A DNA stretch of 64,000 bases, taken from NCBI RefSeq assembly GCF_963678975.1, contig NC_089272.1, positions 26,353,471-26,417,470 on the forward strand, written 5' to 3'. This document shows positions 23,709 through 35,710 of the stretch, piece after piece (within the stretch, counting starts at the first letter, position 1; each line of letters opens with the position of its first letter). The stretch comes from Dysidea avara (lineage: Eukaryota > Porifera > Demospongiae > Dictyoceratida > Dysideidae). Under the pieces are notes generated by a model that ran no database searches, was not told the origin of the DNA, and was given only the letters and a program-made list of their open reading frames with translations. Made by a program: the position numbers and the translations under genes.

Positions 23709-24617
23709 CAATCCTGCTATAAACAAACCTAGACAAACATGCTCCTTTGGTTCCTACATGTGTAGTTTTGATGGTTGCATAGAGTAGACCAGTGAGTAAT
23801 GAAGTCATGCCATACATATATCACTTTTTATTAATAAAGTCACAGGTAGCTACTGTAACAATAGGACCTTCATGTCCTTCAGTACTGTGATGATAAATGC
23901 ACTTTCATAGAATCAAAGAACTTAATTGGCTTAATCCAAGCCACATTGTAACAGTTTTCATATAAAACTAATCCTATATTTCCCTAAGAAAAAGTTTAGA
24001 TCACTACTTAACACAATAAAGCCATCAATATAACACCACTATATTTCTGCTAATTTTACTCTTTGTGGTCTGCTAATCAGCTTGATTGTGCTATATATTC
24101 AGTATAAGGGTATCAAAATTATCAATAAATAAGCCCCAAGGTACTAGAACCGACAATACTATTAAAATAACTCTGTTATGTTTTGCATCACATGCACATG
24201 ATTCACATACCATGTATAACCAGTAACTTTGTAAAATAACTTTTTTTTAAATAACTAGTCACAACCACCCAAAAAGTATTCAAGTTACAATAACAACGCA
24301 TTACAGTAGTTACTGAGTAACTAGTAAGTATGCATGTTGTAGCATAACCAGATAATCATTAGTTTTGTATTGTGCATGGTAAAGCTATTGAGTGGGTTGA
24401 TTGCAGGCACACTCCATCTACTCCTCTCCAATTGGGTTGCATAACAAGCAGGCTACTGAGGTAAAATGACTATTTTGTGTGGTTACATTGTCCTTATAGG
24501 TAGCTATATCTCAGTAGAGCAAACACAAAAGATTTTACAAAGTTAACAAACAAAAGAAAAATTAAGATTGTTACTTAATAACAGAACGAAGCACATTAAC
24601 CATAACTGTAGACATAT
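23709..24617. other. Intergenic DNA, nothing identified
   Basis: AT-rich sequence without supported genes, element ends or tandem repeats. Confidence 0.5.
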
Positions 24618-25092
24618 TTTACGATGGAAAAAAGTGAATTACGGTATAGAGCACTATAATGAGGTACAATATCAGCTAACTGTATGGCACAATAAGATAA
24701 ATAATTATGATGGAAAATGGTTAGACCTTATAAATGGCAATCTGTAGCTAGGTTACTCTAACAACACCTTCTTCGTGACTTCACATAGATTTTATTCAAG
24801 AATGAGGTTCTAATGATGAGTCATTAACTTGGTTAAAATCAATTCAGGCCTGACAGTGCAATAGACACTTTTCTGTTTAATTATACACCTTAAAAATGTT
24901 TAGAGCTTTTGCCTTTTAAGGAATTGGTCATCCAAAGTTATCATGATGATACATATTGTTGACCAATTGTAAATTTGTAGTGTGCAGTAGTTAGCTGATA
25001 TCATTTTATCTTGAATTGCTAGAGCTTCTCAACTATGATATAACTTATGATGTACTGGACTGCAAAGATCTACAACCATATACAGTAATCAT
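24618..25092 (+). repeat. Dispersed ~480-bp repeat, copy 2
   Basis: Near-identical to 20425-20910, with small indels (for example an extra AAT and a lost CATGG). Direct orientation, 4.2 kb apart. This could be a recent segmental duplication or two insertions of one element. Confidence 0.75.
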
Positions 25093-25329
25093 TTAAGTAC
25101 AAAAGGTGCTATAGAAATTGTCAACCTATAGGATAGATCTCCAGTACCATTAGCTATAACTAGTGGCTGCTTTCACAGAGCACCCGTCTCCACTGAGCTG
25201 TGTTTAGTAGTACTAGTGGAGAGCTGTATTGTTGTGGATTAGAACAATTGTGGTTTTTAGTTGTGTCATTTCACTATATATAGAAAAAAAAAGTTTTTTA
25301 ACAATATTTTCTCAGATTGCAGTTACTGC

Positions 25330-25669
25330 CACTACTGGAGATTTTGTCCATGAAAATCCAATGAAAAAAAATGTCTGCTCTGTGAAAAGTGAAGTTTTCA
25401 TTGGTGGCACCAATGAAATTTTATTTTCATAGCATTTTCATAGGAAAATTTAATGAATACCCAATGAAAATTACCAATAAAAACTCTGTGAAACTGCTTT
25501 TCATGGAATTTTCATATAGGTAATTTTTCATTGGGTTTTCATTAAATTTTCCTATGAAAATGCTGTGAAAATAAAATTTCATTGGTGGCTGCCACCCAAT
25601 GAATACTTTACTTTTCACAGGGTGAACATTTTTTTCATTGGATTTTCACGGACAAAATCTCCAGTAGTG
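25330..25669. mobile_element. Long-TIR MITE upstream of the NTR/Calx-beta gene
   Basis: CACTACTGGAGATTTTGTCC (25330) is mirrored by GGACAAAATCTCCAGTAGTG ending at 25669. Inside, several further inverted blocks (ATGAAAATCCAATGAAAA and its inverse) make most of the 340 bp self-complementary. It ends about 185 bp before the TATA box of the downstream gene, so it could influence its promoter (inference). Confidence 0.8.
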
Positions 25670-25853
25670 TGCACTATTGTAGCATGTCTGTCATGGATAC
25701 CTTATGAAGTTGCACGAAAGCAGTAACTTAACATAAACAGGGATAACGGGAAGCCGTATAGCTAAAAAGAAAAGCAAGAGTGCACGTAATATTCAGTAAC
25801 TTCCTGTTGATCCGTAATCTGGAAACCACACGTAGCTGTGAGGCATGTGAGAG

Positions 25854-25860
25854 TATAAAA
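25854..25860 (+). promoter_or_regulatory. TATA box of the NTR/Calx-beta gene
   Basis: TATAAAA lies 128 bp upstream of the ATG at 25988. Transcription would start near 25885-25890 and leave a ~100-nt 5' untranslated region with no upstream ATG in good context that I noticed. No other motif was assigned. Confidence 0.55.
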
Positions 25861-25987
25861 TCAGCTCGAGTTAATATACACCCTGTAGCGTACAGAGCTG
25901 TCGAGAGTTGTATCTACGTGAATAGCCTAGCTTGAGTGCTTAAGTCACAGTCAACTACCTATACTTGTATATAGCTGTCCGGCAACG

Positions 25988-28900
25988 ATGACAGTGACAA
26001 GACTGGCATTGTTGTTTTGCTTGTATTGCTATTACCATCCTATTGAGGTTTTGGGATGCCGGTGTGATGGCGAATCTTTCACCTTGACCGATTTGCAATC
26101 AGCTTGCCGTGATTACCAGTTTGCTCGTCACGTGTTCACCGCACGGGTAACTAGCCGCAGACGTCAATGCTTTCCACAAAACTGCTCTGGCTTCAGTGAA
26201 TATAATTACACTGTTGAGGTCGTGAATGTATTCAAGGGAAAACACCAGGTATAATTTCCTTGTTGTATACCGGGTGTATACACTACTAGTAGCTAACCAA
26301 TGTACGTTTCAGTCGTGCCATAGATAATATATACTACGTACCATATACTATCTATGGTCGTGCCATATTCAGACTATTTTCGTGGATATTTAATCTTCGT
26401 GGAGTGTTTGATGTAAACTTGTAGTTAGCAACATAACTAGGTTCAAAAAAGCTGTTTAATGCACAGTTCAACCATTACTGAACGGCGGCATAGTGGATCT
26501 ACATAAACTGAGCTAGGATAGCTAACATTGTGATGTCACAAGCTGTAAAGATGATTTTGCTGTGTACATCTAGATTCATATAGCTAATTGCTAGGTTAAT
26601 TGACGGTACTCAATATATATATATATATAGCTATGTTGCTACCTGTTTTTGTTGTTTTTGGCTTTTCAGCCTTGTGTTTATGCTTTAATTTAGGTGCTTT
26701 AAGGTTCTAATTGTATGTTACAGGTTGGTGACAGGTTTACAGATCATGGTCCAGATACACTGTCATCATGTGGAATTCCTTTTAATATTCTAAATATCAG
26801 CACTACCTATCTTGTTGGAATTGGAGGGCCTTGTTATAAAATTAGAGAATACAGCCCATATGACAGTGTATCTAGTGAAATTATTCAAGCAATAAATGAT
26901 GGATGTAGTAGTTGCCCTTATGTTAAAGTTAACTTCGGCCATTCAGATTACAGTGTTGATGAGAATAGTGGTGTTGTAATATTACAATTGGCTCTTAGTA
27001 ATCCACAGTCAACTGATTTTACTGTGCAAGTTAAAAGCAAAGACATTTCTGCTACTGGTGAGTTATCTACTTGACAATAATCTTTTATCATTTAATAGTG
27101 GCACTACATATATAGGACAATGGGACTACATTTCTGGACCCTACAATGTAACATTTCCAGCTGGATTTACCAGAGCTACTTTTAACATTGCTCTAATAGA
27201 TGATAATGAACAAGAAGACAGTGAAACTTTCATGCTGACAATATCAGAGGACTTACTGCCCACCTGTGCTTTTGTCAGTAACTATAATCGACAGTCTAGA
27301 GTGACCATAGTGGATAATGATGATGATAACAATTACTGTGAGTGATTTAAAATGCATACTCACCATGAACAGTACTATAAACATAAATACTACCTTGAAA
27401 CCATATCAAAGAGATATATATTTATATTACCCCAGGGTATATATCATTATAATATATCTAGGGCTGGGTGGTATTGAAAATTTGTTGTCACGATATATCA
27501 TGGTACCATGGTGATTTCAAATACATGTAGTTGACAATTCACATAAATTTGAAAAAGTTTGCATACTTTATTATTCACAAAAAAATAGCCATTGTATTAT
27601 TGTTAGTGCTGAATACTGCAGTAATATCGATATCATGATAATACCATTTCACCAAAGTTTGGAAATTGAATTAATCATTTTATCAAAAATCATACCAAGT
27701 TACCACCCAGTCCTAAATATTTCTGTATGATAATAATAGCACTGTATATAATGTCTCTGAGCAATGTTTCTTGGGTTGTATAACGCATAATGCTATTGTA
27801 ATCCAAGATCAGTATTTAGATACCCGTGCATAAAATAAAAGGGAGGTTTATCTCACTATTAGGTAAGCACGTACACCTAAGTGGTATATAATACTAATAC
27901 CATAGCCACTCAAGATATACAGTAAGGGGTTGGCCACTTGGACATACCCTTAAATGTATGTAAATATCTATCTCTATATGGGTATGTTTATTGGTAGTTA
28001 AAGATTTGTATTTGCTTTGGAAAGACAAATTAACTACCATAATACAGATTGATACATAATGACAAGCCAAGTACAATCTTCTGTTTAGCTAATTTAAGAC
28101 AAACTAGTGTAAAAATAATTTTAAAAATTAAAACATGGGAATAGAGATCGCTGACAAAAGTAAAGAAACAAGGGTCAAACAAGCCAGCATGTTAAACACA
28201 CAGAGATCTCTATTTGGACGCAATGAATATGATAGAAACTAAGAAAAAAAAACCATGGTTTCTCCATAAATTAGGGGCAGATAAGTACAAGAATGCTTTT
28301 GTATAAATGTTTATGTGAGTCCAAATAGAGATCTCTGTGTGTTTAACATGCTGGCTTGTTTGACTCTTGTTTCTTTACTTTTTTCAGCGATCTCTATTCC
28401 CATGTTTTAACTTTTAAAATTATTTTTACACTAGTTTGTTTACTTTTTATAAATTTGGATACCTGACATGATAATTAGAGGTGCTGGTGCTTGATATTAC
28501 TCACTATCAAGTCAGTCATCATGTACATTAGTAGTAAGCTAATACTATCAGTGTTATCAAATACCAATGTATTGTTTCATTACTATTGAATGTATACTTT
28601 GTACCACACAGCTTTGAAATATCCATCTACATATAAGCAACATATAGGAAGCTATAGGTAGCAGTAGAATGGCTTTAGTTAGGTGATCACAAAAAGTTAT
28701 TAATAAGTACCCAGTGGTACACAGCACCATTGCTGCTCATAACATACTGTGGTTAATAAAATGTAAGTAGTGATAAGGTTTCCAAATGAACATGTTAATG
28801 TGAATAAATTGGATACTTATCAACACATTAACACATTGGTTACCCTTGCAGAGACCAAATCAGAAGATCAATGGCAAAATGAACCTAAAAGAAGCAAATT

Positions 28901-30556
28901 TGCTTGAAAGTGGATGTTAACATTTCAATATCCATTTTAAAATAGGTCATAGACATGAAGAAAGACATAGGAAGGAAAGTTATGTAATTTTTATCCCCAA
29001 AAGATATTCACATTTTGCTCTAGCCCAGTGAGAAAAAAATTATATTATGAACAAAATGACAAATTTCAGTTCTTTAAAAAAGTACTTTTATAAAGTCATT
29101 TTTACTTCATCTTTGCTGCTAGTGGACCTAAACTTCTTCCAAATTAACTTCTAAGGCTTCTTTTGTGGTTGGAAAAGGTTTCTAAGCAGGGATGTAGGAA
29201 GATATTTAACTTATGGGTGCCAAGTGTTAAGCTGAAGACCAAAAAAAAGGTCGTGAGTATACATGACTGCTTTTTACAGCATTGACCGCTCTATTAGAGT
29301 ATCTTGATCTTTTCAGTAATATATAGTACAGTGTGCTGACACCCATTAGTTATGCAACTGCAAATATTTATGGGTGCCCAAGTACCCATGGCACCCATGT
29401 TTCCTATGCCCCTGCTTAGGTGGTGTTTAGTTGAGTGTTCTATTAGGGTTTTGGAAAAAATCATAGGTGATCTCTATTATGAACCACTACCATGGTTCAT
29501 GATAACTATTAAACTTTATTAATTTCCTGGTGCTAAGGTTCCTCATGGGATAAACTAATACTACTTTGTTTCTTACGTAGATAGATAATTGTACTAGTTG
29601 TGTGATATATATAACTTCATATGATTGGGTCTGGTCTTATTATAGGATTCAGATTTGTGTCACAGACACAAGGTTATGCATGTGAATGAAATAGTAAACT
29701 TAATTTCACTACCCATAGATGGCTGAATGTGACTTTACAGCTCTGTGGCATTGGATGAAAACCTTCACTGTAAATTTCCTCTCACCTTTACTAGTTTTGA
29801 GCCCTGGAAAGCTCATGAGTTGGCCTAATTCATCTATATACTTTACATTCTGTTTTCAGCCTAAAAGCAAAGATTATATCCTTCCCAATTCATACCCATC
29901 ATCATCCCTAAGAGCTCATCTGATGTATGTATATTCAACCTCATAAAATACTACAGGAAACTTTTCTGTTGGATATTTTCACAGTGAATGCTCTGAAATG
30001 TAAGGAAATGCACAACATGTAAAAGTTTGGTACAAATTGCATCAACCATTGGCAAACTATAACTTTGAATATATAGAAGTACTTGCAAACTGGCGATAAG
30101 ACCTGTTTCCCAGATGCAGTTAGATACATGTATAATAAAGTTTGTAGCTAATTGATATGGCACATATTATATTTCAGCTGTCACTATAAGCTTTGAATTT
30201 TCAAACTACGTCGCATGAGAAAATGTTGGAAAAATTCAACCTGTGTTGGTGCTCAGTAGACCTTTCTCATCTACTGTTAGAGTGAGGGTTAAGACTCGTG
30301 GTGGAACAGCAACTGGTGGGTACATGATCATTTAAAATATAATATAATTAATACTGACATCTTTTTGGTGTGGATAGGACGAACTCGGGTCATTTTTCCT
30401 CCTGGAGTGACTAGAGTTCCATTTGATGTTTTGATCAACAATGATGATGAATCAGAGCACAAGGAGCATATTATACTGATCATCAAAAAGAATTCTCTTC
30501 TTAGTGGCATTACATTTGGTCGAAATCGCAGAGCTACTGTGACAATCACTGATTAA
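25988..30556 (+). CDS. Secreted NTR (TIMP/netrin-like) plus Calx-beta protein, five exons, TGA in exon 4
   Basis: Predicted exons: 25988-26248, 26724-27057, 27116-27337, 30178-30315, 30378-30556. All junctions are GT-AG and phases match (0,1,1,1), giving 378 codons. Residues 1-23 are a signal peptide, followed immediately by GCRCDG, the C-x-C start of NTR/TIMP modules. The NTR domain (about 24-140) keeps paired cysteines, YNYTVEVVNVFKG and SSCG. Calx-beta 1 (about 141-265) has YSVDENSG, VTFPAGFTRATF and DDNEQEDSETF. Calx-beta 2 spans exons 4-5 with ENVGKIQPVLVLSRP and INNDDESEHKEH, and ends at TAA. Both Calx-beta repeats are split by a phase-1 intron at the same ATG|G position. Exon 4 contains TGA 30216-30218 just before ENVG while both sides stay in frame, so the full product would need a different allele, or the gene is dead or truncated. 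Likely extracellular and Ca-binding; the partner is unknown. Confidence 0.75.
27459..27715. mobile_element. hAT-type MITE in intron 3 of the NTR/Calx-beta gene
   Basis: Termini TAGGGCTGGGTGGTA and TACCACCCAGTCCTA are inverted repeats. Flanks AATATATC and AATATTTC give an 8-bp target duplication with one mismatch. Non-coding, 257 bp. Confidence 0.7.
28100..28440. mobile_element. Long-arm foldback MITE in intron 3
   Basis: Arms of ~115 bp begin ACAAACTAGTGTAAAAATAA and contain GGGAATAGAGATCGCTGA and CACACAGAGATCTCTATTTG, all mirrored on the right side. A ~100-bp unique centre lies between. In the pre-mRNA it would form a long duplex. Confidence 0.8.
29187..29414. mobile_element. MITE with CAGGGRYGTAGGAA-type ends, intron 3
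   Basis: The left end CAGGGATGTAGGAA and following TATGGGTGCCA are mirrored by TGGCACCCATG and TTCCTATGCCCCTG. An inverted copy of the window-wide motif lies inside (29284-29301, CGCTCTATTAGAGTATC). Target duplication not resolved. Confidence 0.65.
29700..30135 (+). repeat. Truncated copy of the 637-bp TA-flanked element (see 48473-49109)
   Basis: Shared ordered blocks with 48700-49109 include ATGGCTG...GCTCTGTGG, TGTAAATTTCCT, TTGGCCTAATTCATC and GGCGATAAGACC. The left end is missing. It lies in intron 3, ending just before exon 4. Confidence 0.6.
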
Positions 30557-31011
30557 AATCAACCGGCTTTATGTAACCATATACTGTTTCTGGATTTTTC
30601 TGACAAGGCAAACTGTATAGCATTTTTTTCTGAGTAATATACTTACATAGTGTTGTTATTGAGACAATTGCAGAACAGCGTAGTTTATAAAATTTTCTGT
30701 TGAACTGCAGTTTAGTAGAGAGGATTAGACTTTAAATTTTGAAAGTGGAGTACACACCAAGTATTCTTATACTCTATGTACATAATGACAGTATGGTCTC
30801 AGCCAGGTTATTATAAAAATACAGTTAATAATTAGGTAGCAATCAAGATCCACATAGAAATTACTCTCTAGCCATCCTCCCATCCTCTAACCCTTATTAT
30901 GTTAGCAGTTTATATTTATTGATAATTGTATATATATATATATATCTGTAGCACAATAATTCTCTTCAGTGTGTATACACATAGGTACTGTAGAATATGT
31001 AGATACTGTAC
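30557..31011. other. 3' flank of the NTR/Calx-beta gene
   Basis: Contains the presumed 3' untranslated region. A short TA repeat (about 30931-30943) is present. No clear AATAAA close to the stop codon and no other gene. Confidence 0.45.
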
Positions 31012-31803
31012 GGTTGTATACAATCACTGGACTGGACTAGTGGACTGGACTAGTGGACTGGACTAGTGGACTGGACTAGTGGACTGGACTAGTGGACTGG
31101 ACTGGTGGACTCAGGTGTTTTCCCTTTTTAACCAATATTTGGGCAATTGGTTGTAAGTATGCTAGTCTTATGTAGTTATACCACTGCCTCAAACATAAAG
31201 AAACCCACACACAAACAAAAGAAAGGTGTGATCATACCAGACTTGTCACCATTGCCCAGCTTCAGCTATGTATAGAGGTTCTAATAGTTATTGTACATCA
31301 ACAAATCTAAAACAGAAGTCACATGTGGTAATTATAGTTTGAAGTTCAAAATAAATCAATTTGATTGATTGAAATCTTGTGCATTTGATTTCGCTTGTTA
31401 TTACTGTCGTGCAAAAACTATAACCTTTGTATCAGCTATGGAATAGCTAGACAGTTAACTGTCACCACTTAATTTAGCTGACTCCATGACTATAACTTGT
31501 AGGGTACATGGTTACTACAACCCTATACATGCACATGTACTGTATGGTTTGTACTTCATGATAAGACAAATTGTCAGTAGTTGTACAATAGAGGCCAAGA
31601 GAGAGAATTGCACACGATCCTAACAGACAGTGCCAAGCAGACAGGTTCACCTGCATATTTTACATTCAATGTAGCAATAGCTAAAACCAGTTTCCCAAAC
31701 ATGTGCCAAAATGAAAAACCAAAAATCTAACAAAAAAAATCCAGTCCAGTAGTCCAGTCCACCAGCCCAGTCCACTAGTCCAGTCCAGTGATTGTATACA
31801 ACC
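31012..31803. mobile_element. Foldback element whose TIRs are a GGACTGGACTAGT minisatellite
   Basis: The left end GGTTGTATACAATCACTGG runs into tandem GGACTGGACTAGT units (31027-31112). The right end is the inverse (CCAGTCCAGTAGTCC... to GATTGTATACAACC, 31740-31803). The ~620-bp interior has no supported gene. Related ends with ACTGGACT/AGTCCAGT repeats bound the element at 58642-62036. Confidence 0.75.
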
Positions 31804-31844
31804 ATATTGTACAATTCTATTTTTCTATAGTTTTATTCCATATA

Positions 31845-32081
31845 TGTGACTGGATTTGCAAAAGGGGTCTTCCACACACATCCAATTTAGTAACGTTGAC
31901 GACTCGTAACTTCAGATTGAAAAAGGCTACTGACTTGAAATTTGGTCAGTTGTGAGTACTAACATACCTTAGTGGATGGAAAAATTGAGGTTAATATGCT
32001 TTTTTTCCCACTCAGTTATGGTCTTCAGATTTCATGGAATTGGATGTGTGTGGAAGACCCCTTTTCACAAATCCGGTCACA
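31845..32081. mobile_element. TA-flanked MITE, 237 bp
   Basis: Termini TGTGACTGGATTTGCAAAAG and its inverse (CTTTTCACAAATCCGGTCACA) are near-perfect, followed inward by GGTCTTCCACACACATCCAA and its inverse. TA on both sides fits a Tc1/mariner-type target. It has the same outermost bases as the 48473-49109 element. Confidence 0.8.
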
Positions 32082-35000
32082 TATAGTCATTGAACCTTTA
32101 GGGTAGTATACTAGACATTCAGATATATAACTCACTATTGTAGGATAAATTCATTGCATTAAATATTTAAGACTTAGATTTTATTTTAACCTGCACTTTG
32201 AAAAGTGAAAATTGTCTCAAGAAAATTAGGCATAACCTTGAGACATCCCAAGCATAATGGTCTCATGTAATAAATAAGCCTATTAATTTTGTAGTTTATT
32301 TTTATCTATTATAGTCTATAGGTGTTAATCTACTCATATGAAGTTCCCACCATGGTATGGCATCACGTGAGCCATTAACTTTATTATTCAGCTTTAAGCC
32401 TGTCTTTGTGATGATTGTGGATATCACCAATCCTTTACTAGGTCTTGTATAGAATTGTCACAGGTATCTTGTACAAATCTGGCCTCTAGTCTGGCTCATA
32501 ACACATTTCCCACCCTCTATCCTATAACCAAAAGCTGATCAATGCTAGTGAAAAACATATGCACATTTGTCTCTACTGTAACATTGTGATCTTCCATCAA
32601 TGTTAATAACTTCTACCTTGTGCTGCCATACATACAGTATACGGTATATCATAATTGTATAGCCACACTTCTCATATGAATATTACACTTATGCGTATAC
32701 CATTAAAATACACACATTATTATAATACTATATGTAATGTTTTTGGTGTGGTGTACCACATAGTATTAAGTGGAACTATAGAGACAATCATAGTTGCTTC
32801 ATGATTGGTGCTAAGAAAAGCTGGAGTGTTTACGTATAAAATTTTGACCTATAATGTGTAGTGATCACACAATTCATTAGCAAAAATGACCAGACAGAGA
32901 AGCGGAATGTACGTATATTAACATTTCATGGCCTAATAGGCAAAAGTACATGCATGTATAGTGAATGATGCTACACTGTGTCTCACTGTAGTTAAGCCCT
33001 TAATTACTTGTGAAGTACATGTTACAGAATACTGATAAAAGCCAACAGTAGTAATACAACAGCTAATAGCTCTGATACAGTAAAGCAGGTAATTTTTCCA
33101 AGTGACTGTTGAATGTATAAAAATGTTGCTAAACTTTGTAATTTATGTACATACAAATTGTATTTTATTGATAGGTAATTACACAACCTTATAAGGTACT
33201 ATTATCTATTCAGGAAATATGAAATTAATAACAAAACTTGTAGACTGTGGTAAGATAACTGAGAATAGATTAAATTTTTGAGCTCTGCTTGCAGCATATT
33301 AAAATACTGTAAAGGAATAATAGTTTGGTGCCCACAAGAATCAATTTAAAATGGCAGCTAAATGCATTAAATTGAACTTGAAAATATTTTTGCGACTACA
33401 GAGTGTACTTTGTATAAGAATGCGATAATTATATTCATGTGATTTTTGGAAATAATAGGTAGCTACTACACAGAAATCATATTTATTAGCTACGTTTTAC
33501 TATAATCAGGTGGAATGGTGAAGTAAAGTATAATAAGTTAATATGTTAACATAACATACTGTAGCAATTGGATAAAAGAATAGAAAAAGACACTAAGATT
33601 TTTATACGTAGCTGAAAACATTTTATAACATAAGTGGTCTGAACTGCCATTATTAACAAAAGATAATTGGTATTTCTGATGAGCATAATAGGTGAATTTT
33701 AGTACTGCACAAAAGTACAATGCTCAATATATTTTGCTAGCATAATTGTGATAGTCTAGTTAGGTGACCTCACCTTTTTCACTACTTTTTAATCCTAATT
33801 AAACTTAAAATTTCTAATTTCATTTTGCTTGTTTAAGTAAGTTTCAAATAACTTCGTGGTGACTATATATTACAAGCCATATTTTATAACCTGTTACAAT
33901 TATAGTTACATGCTTTCTAAGGCAGTCTGTCCTGCTTCCTCATTCACACAAATTATAAAGGCCTAGTGCCTGTCCATTTCTTGCCTTGCTACTGCTCTGC
34001 ATCAGCTATATCAATGCACCTGACTGCATCCTCTGCAGTATATGTGACAGCTATACAAAGGTAGCAATAGCATATGTACAGTTCATTACAGTTGTGCATC
34101 AATTACAGTAGATGTAACAGCTACATAGAGAACATGGTTGATTACAGTGGTGCGTCAGTTATTACACTTGACTGAATGATGTGACAGCTACATTGGCAAC
34201 TGCCTCTAAGGCAGTCAATGGTTACAATGGTAGTAAATATCAGATACAGTCAGCTATGGTACAAGTACAGGACTGCATCAACCTTCCAACTACTGTATGT
34301 CTGGCACATATAATCACAGCCCAGGGACACAACAGTGTTACAATTATAATAACTGCACATGATTGCATCATTGGCATCAAATGTAACAGGCACTTGTAGC
34401 ACAGTGCAATCTGTCACATGCCAACAATATCAATAACAGCTAGCATATTCCAATATGTTATTGCTTGCAATTGGGTGATAATTAACCAACACACACGATA
34501 GCTATTAATTTTGTGATGACAACCATGCCAGCTACATTGTAACACCAGCATGTTGAAGTCACATGTAGGGAAGGCTAAACACAGACGTCTATATGATGTG
34601 TAGAGAAGTCATATTGCTCAGGACTTAGTTAGCATGCAGATTAGTAACACATGGACAGTTCAGACTGGGCTGTGCTTGTTGCCTTACTGCTAGTCAATAT
34701 ATATATATACCAATTCAGTGACAGGATAGCAATCTTGGATACAAATAATTAAGTTGGTGGCAGTCAAGAACAGCCTTAACCATCTGGATATACAAGAACA
34801 CATCAGATGTGCCAAGAGTGCACAACTGCACCCCACTAGCAAGTAAGCCAATATTATACTCAATATGACTGCACCATAAGCAGCTGATTGTCCGGTAGTA
34901 TAGTGCAGTGGCACATCAGCTAAGTTATCACTTCACTATACATGACTGTAATATACATTGCTGATATCCAACAGGCACTTACAGGCCATATACGTAGCCT

Positions 35001-35200
35001 CTGAAATGTCTTATTTGCTTTTTCTCCTCAGTCAGTACTGCAACTACAGACTGCACATCAGCAGTCGTGGTTACATACAGCTATAGTTTAGCAAACTATA
35101 CCAGTACAGATATTGGTCAACTTATGCTGACCACTGCACATATGAAATATACAGTATTATATCAAGTCAGGACTGTGACCATAAATCTTGAATCTACCAG
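32082..35200. other. Intergenic DNA
   Basis: No supported gene. Between about 34020 and 34450 there are loosely repeated phrases around ACAGCTACAT and GTGCATCA/GTGCGTCA that look like a decayed tandem repeat. The rest is AT-rich and unassigned. Confidence 0.5.
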
Positions 35201-35540
35201 ACACAGGGGCATACGCAGGAATTTTGCAAAGGGGTTTCCACTACAGCTAAGTGACTACTGTTATATTAGAGTAGTTTATATTGCCTGACTGCTTTATTAG
35301 AGTATCTCGATCTTTTCACCAGGATCATAATTCAGAACAATGCTATAATATAAGTGTTGCTATCATGTGAGAAACTATTATCTAACTAAGATAAAAGTTT
35401 ACAATGTGTCCTATTCCATGACAGATTTCAGATTCTGGAAACCTGAAGTTTCAAATTCTTAATGTTTCAAGTACTGTGTAAAATCCAAATGGGTTTCCTG
35501 AACTGAACCCCTGGAAACCCCCCTCCGTACGCCCCTGTGT
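35201..35540. mobile_element. MITE with ACACAGGGGC termini
   Basis: ACACAGGGGCATACGCAGGA is mirrored by TCCGTACGCCCCTGTGT, with GGGGTTTCC/GGAAACCCC further in. An inverted window-wide motif lies inside (35286-35311, GCTTTATTAGAGTATCTCGA). A short CAG flank on each side may be the target duplication. Confidence 0.7.
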
Positions 35541-35710
35541 CAGACATATATACTGTATGTGTCACGTAGTAAAGTATTGGGGTCGGAAGGCCTCACAACC
35601 GACTGCATGCTACACAAGGCATGGTACTGTCACAAAAGTAGTAGACCTACTCAAGGTTTTTTTGATTATGCGCGCCTATGCTGGCCAGTAATTATAATGG
35701 CAGTATCAAC

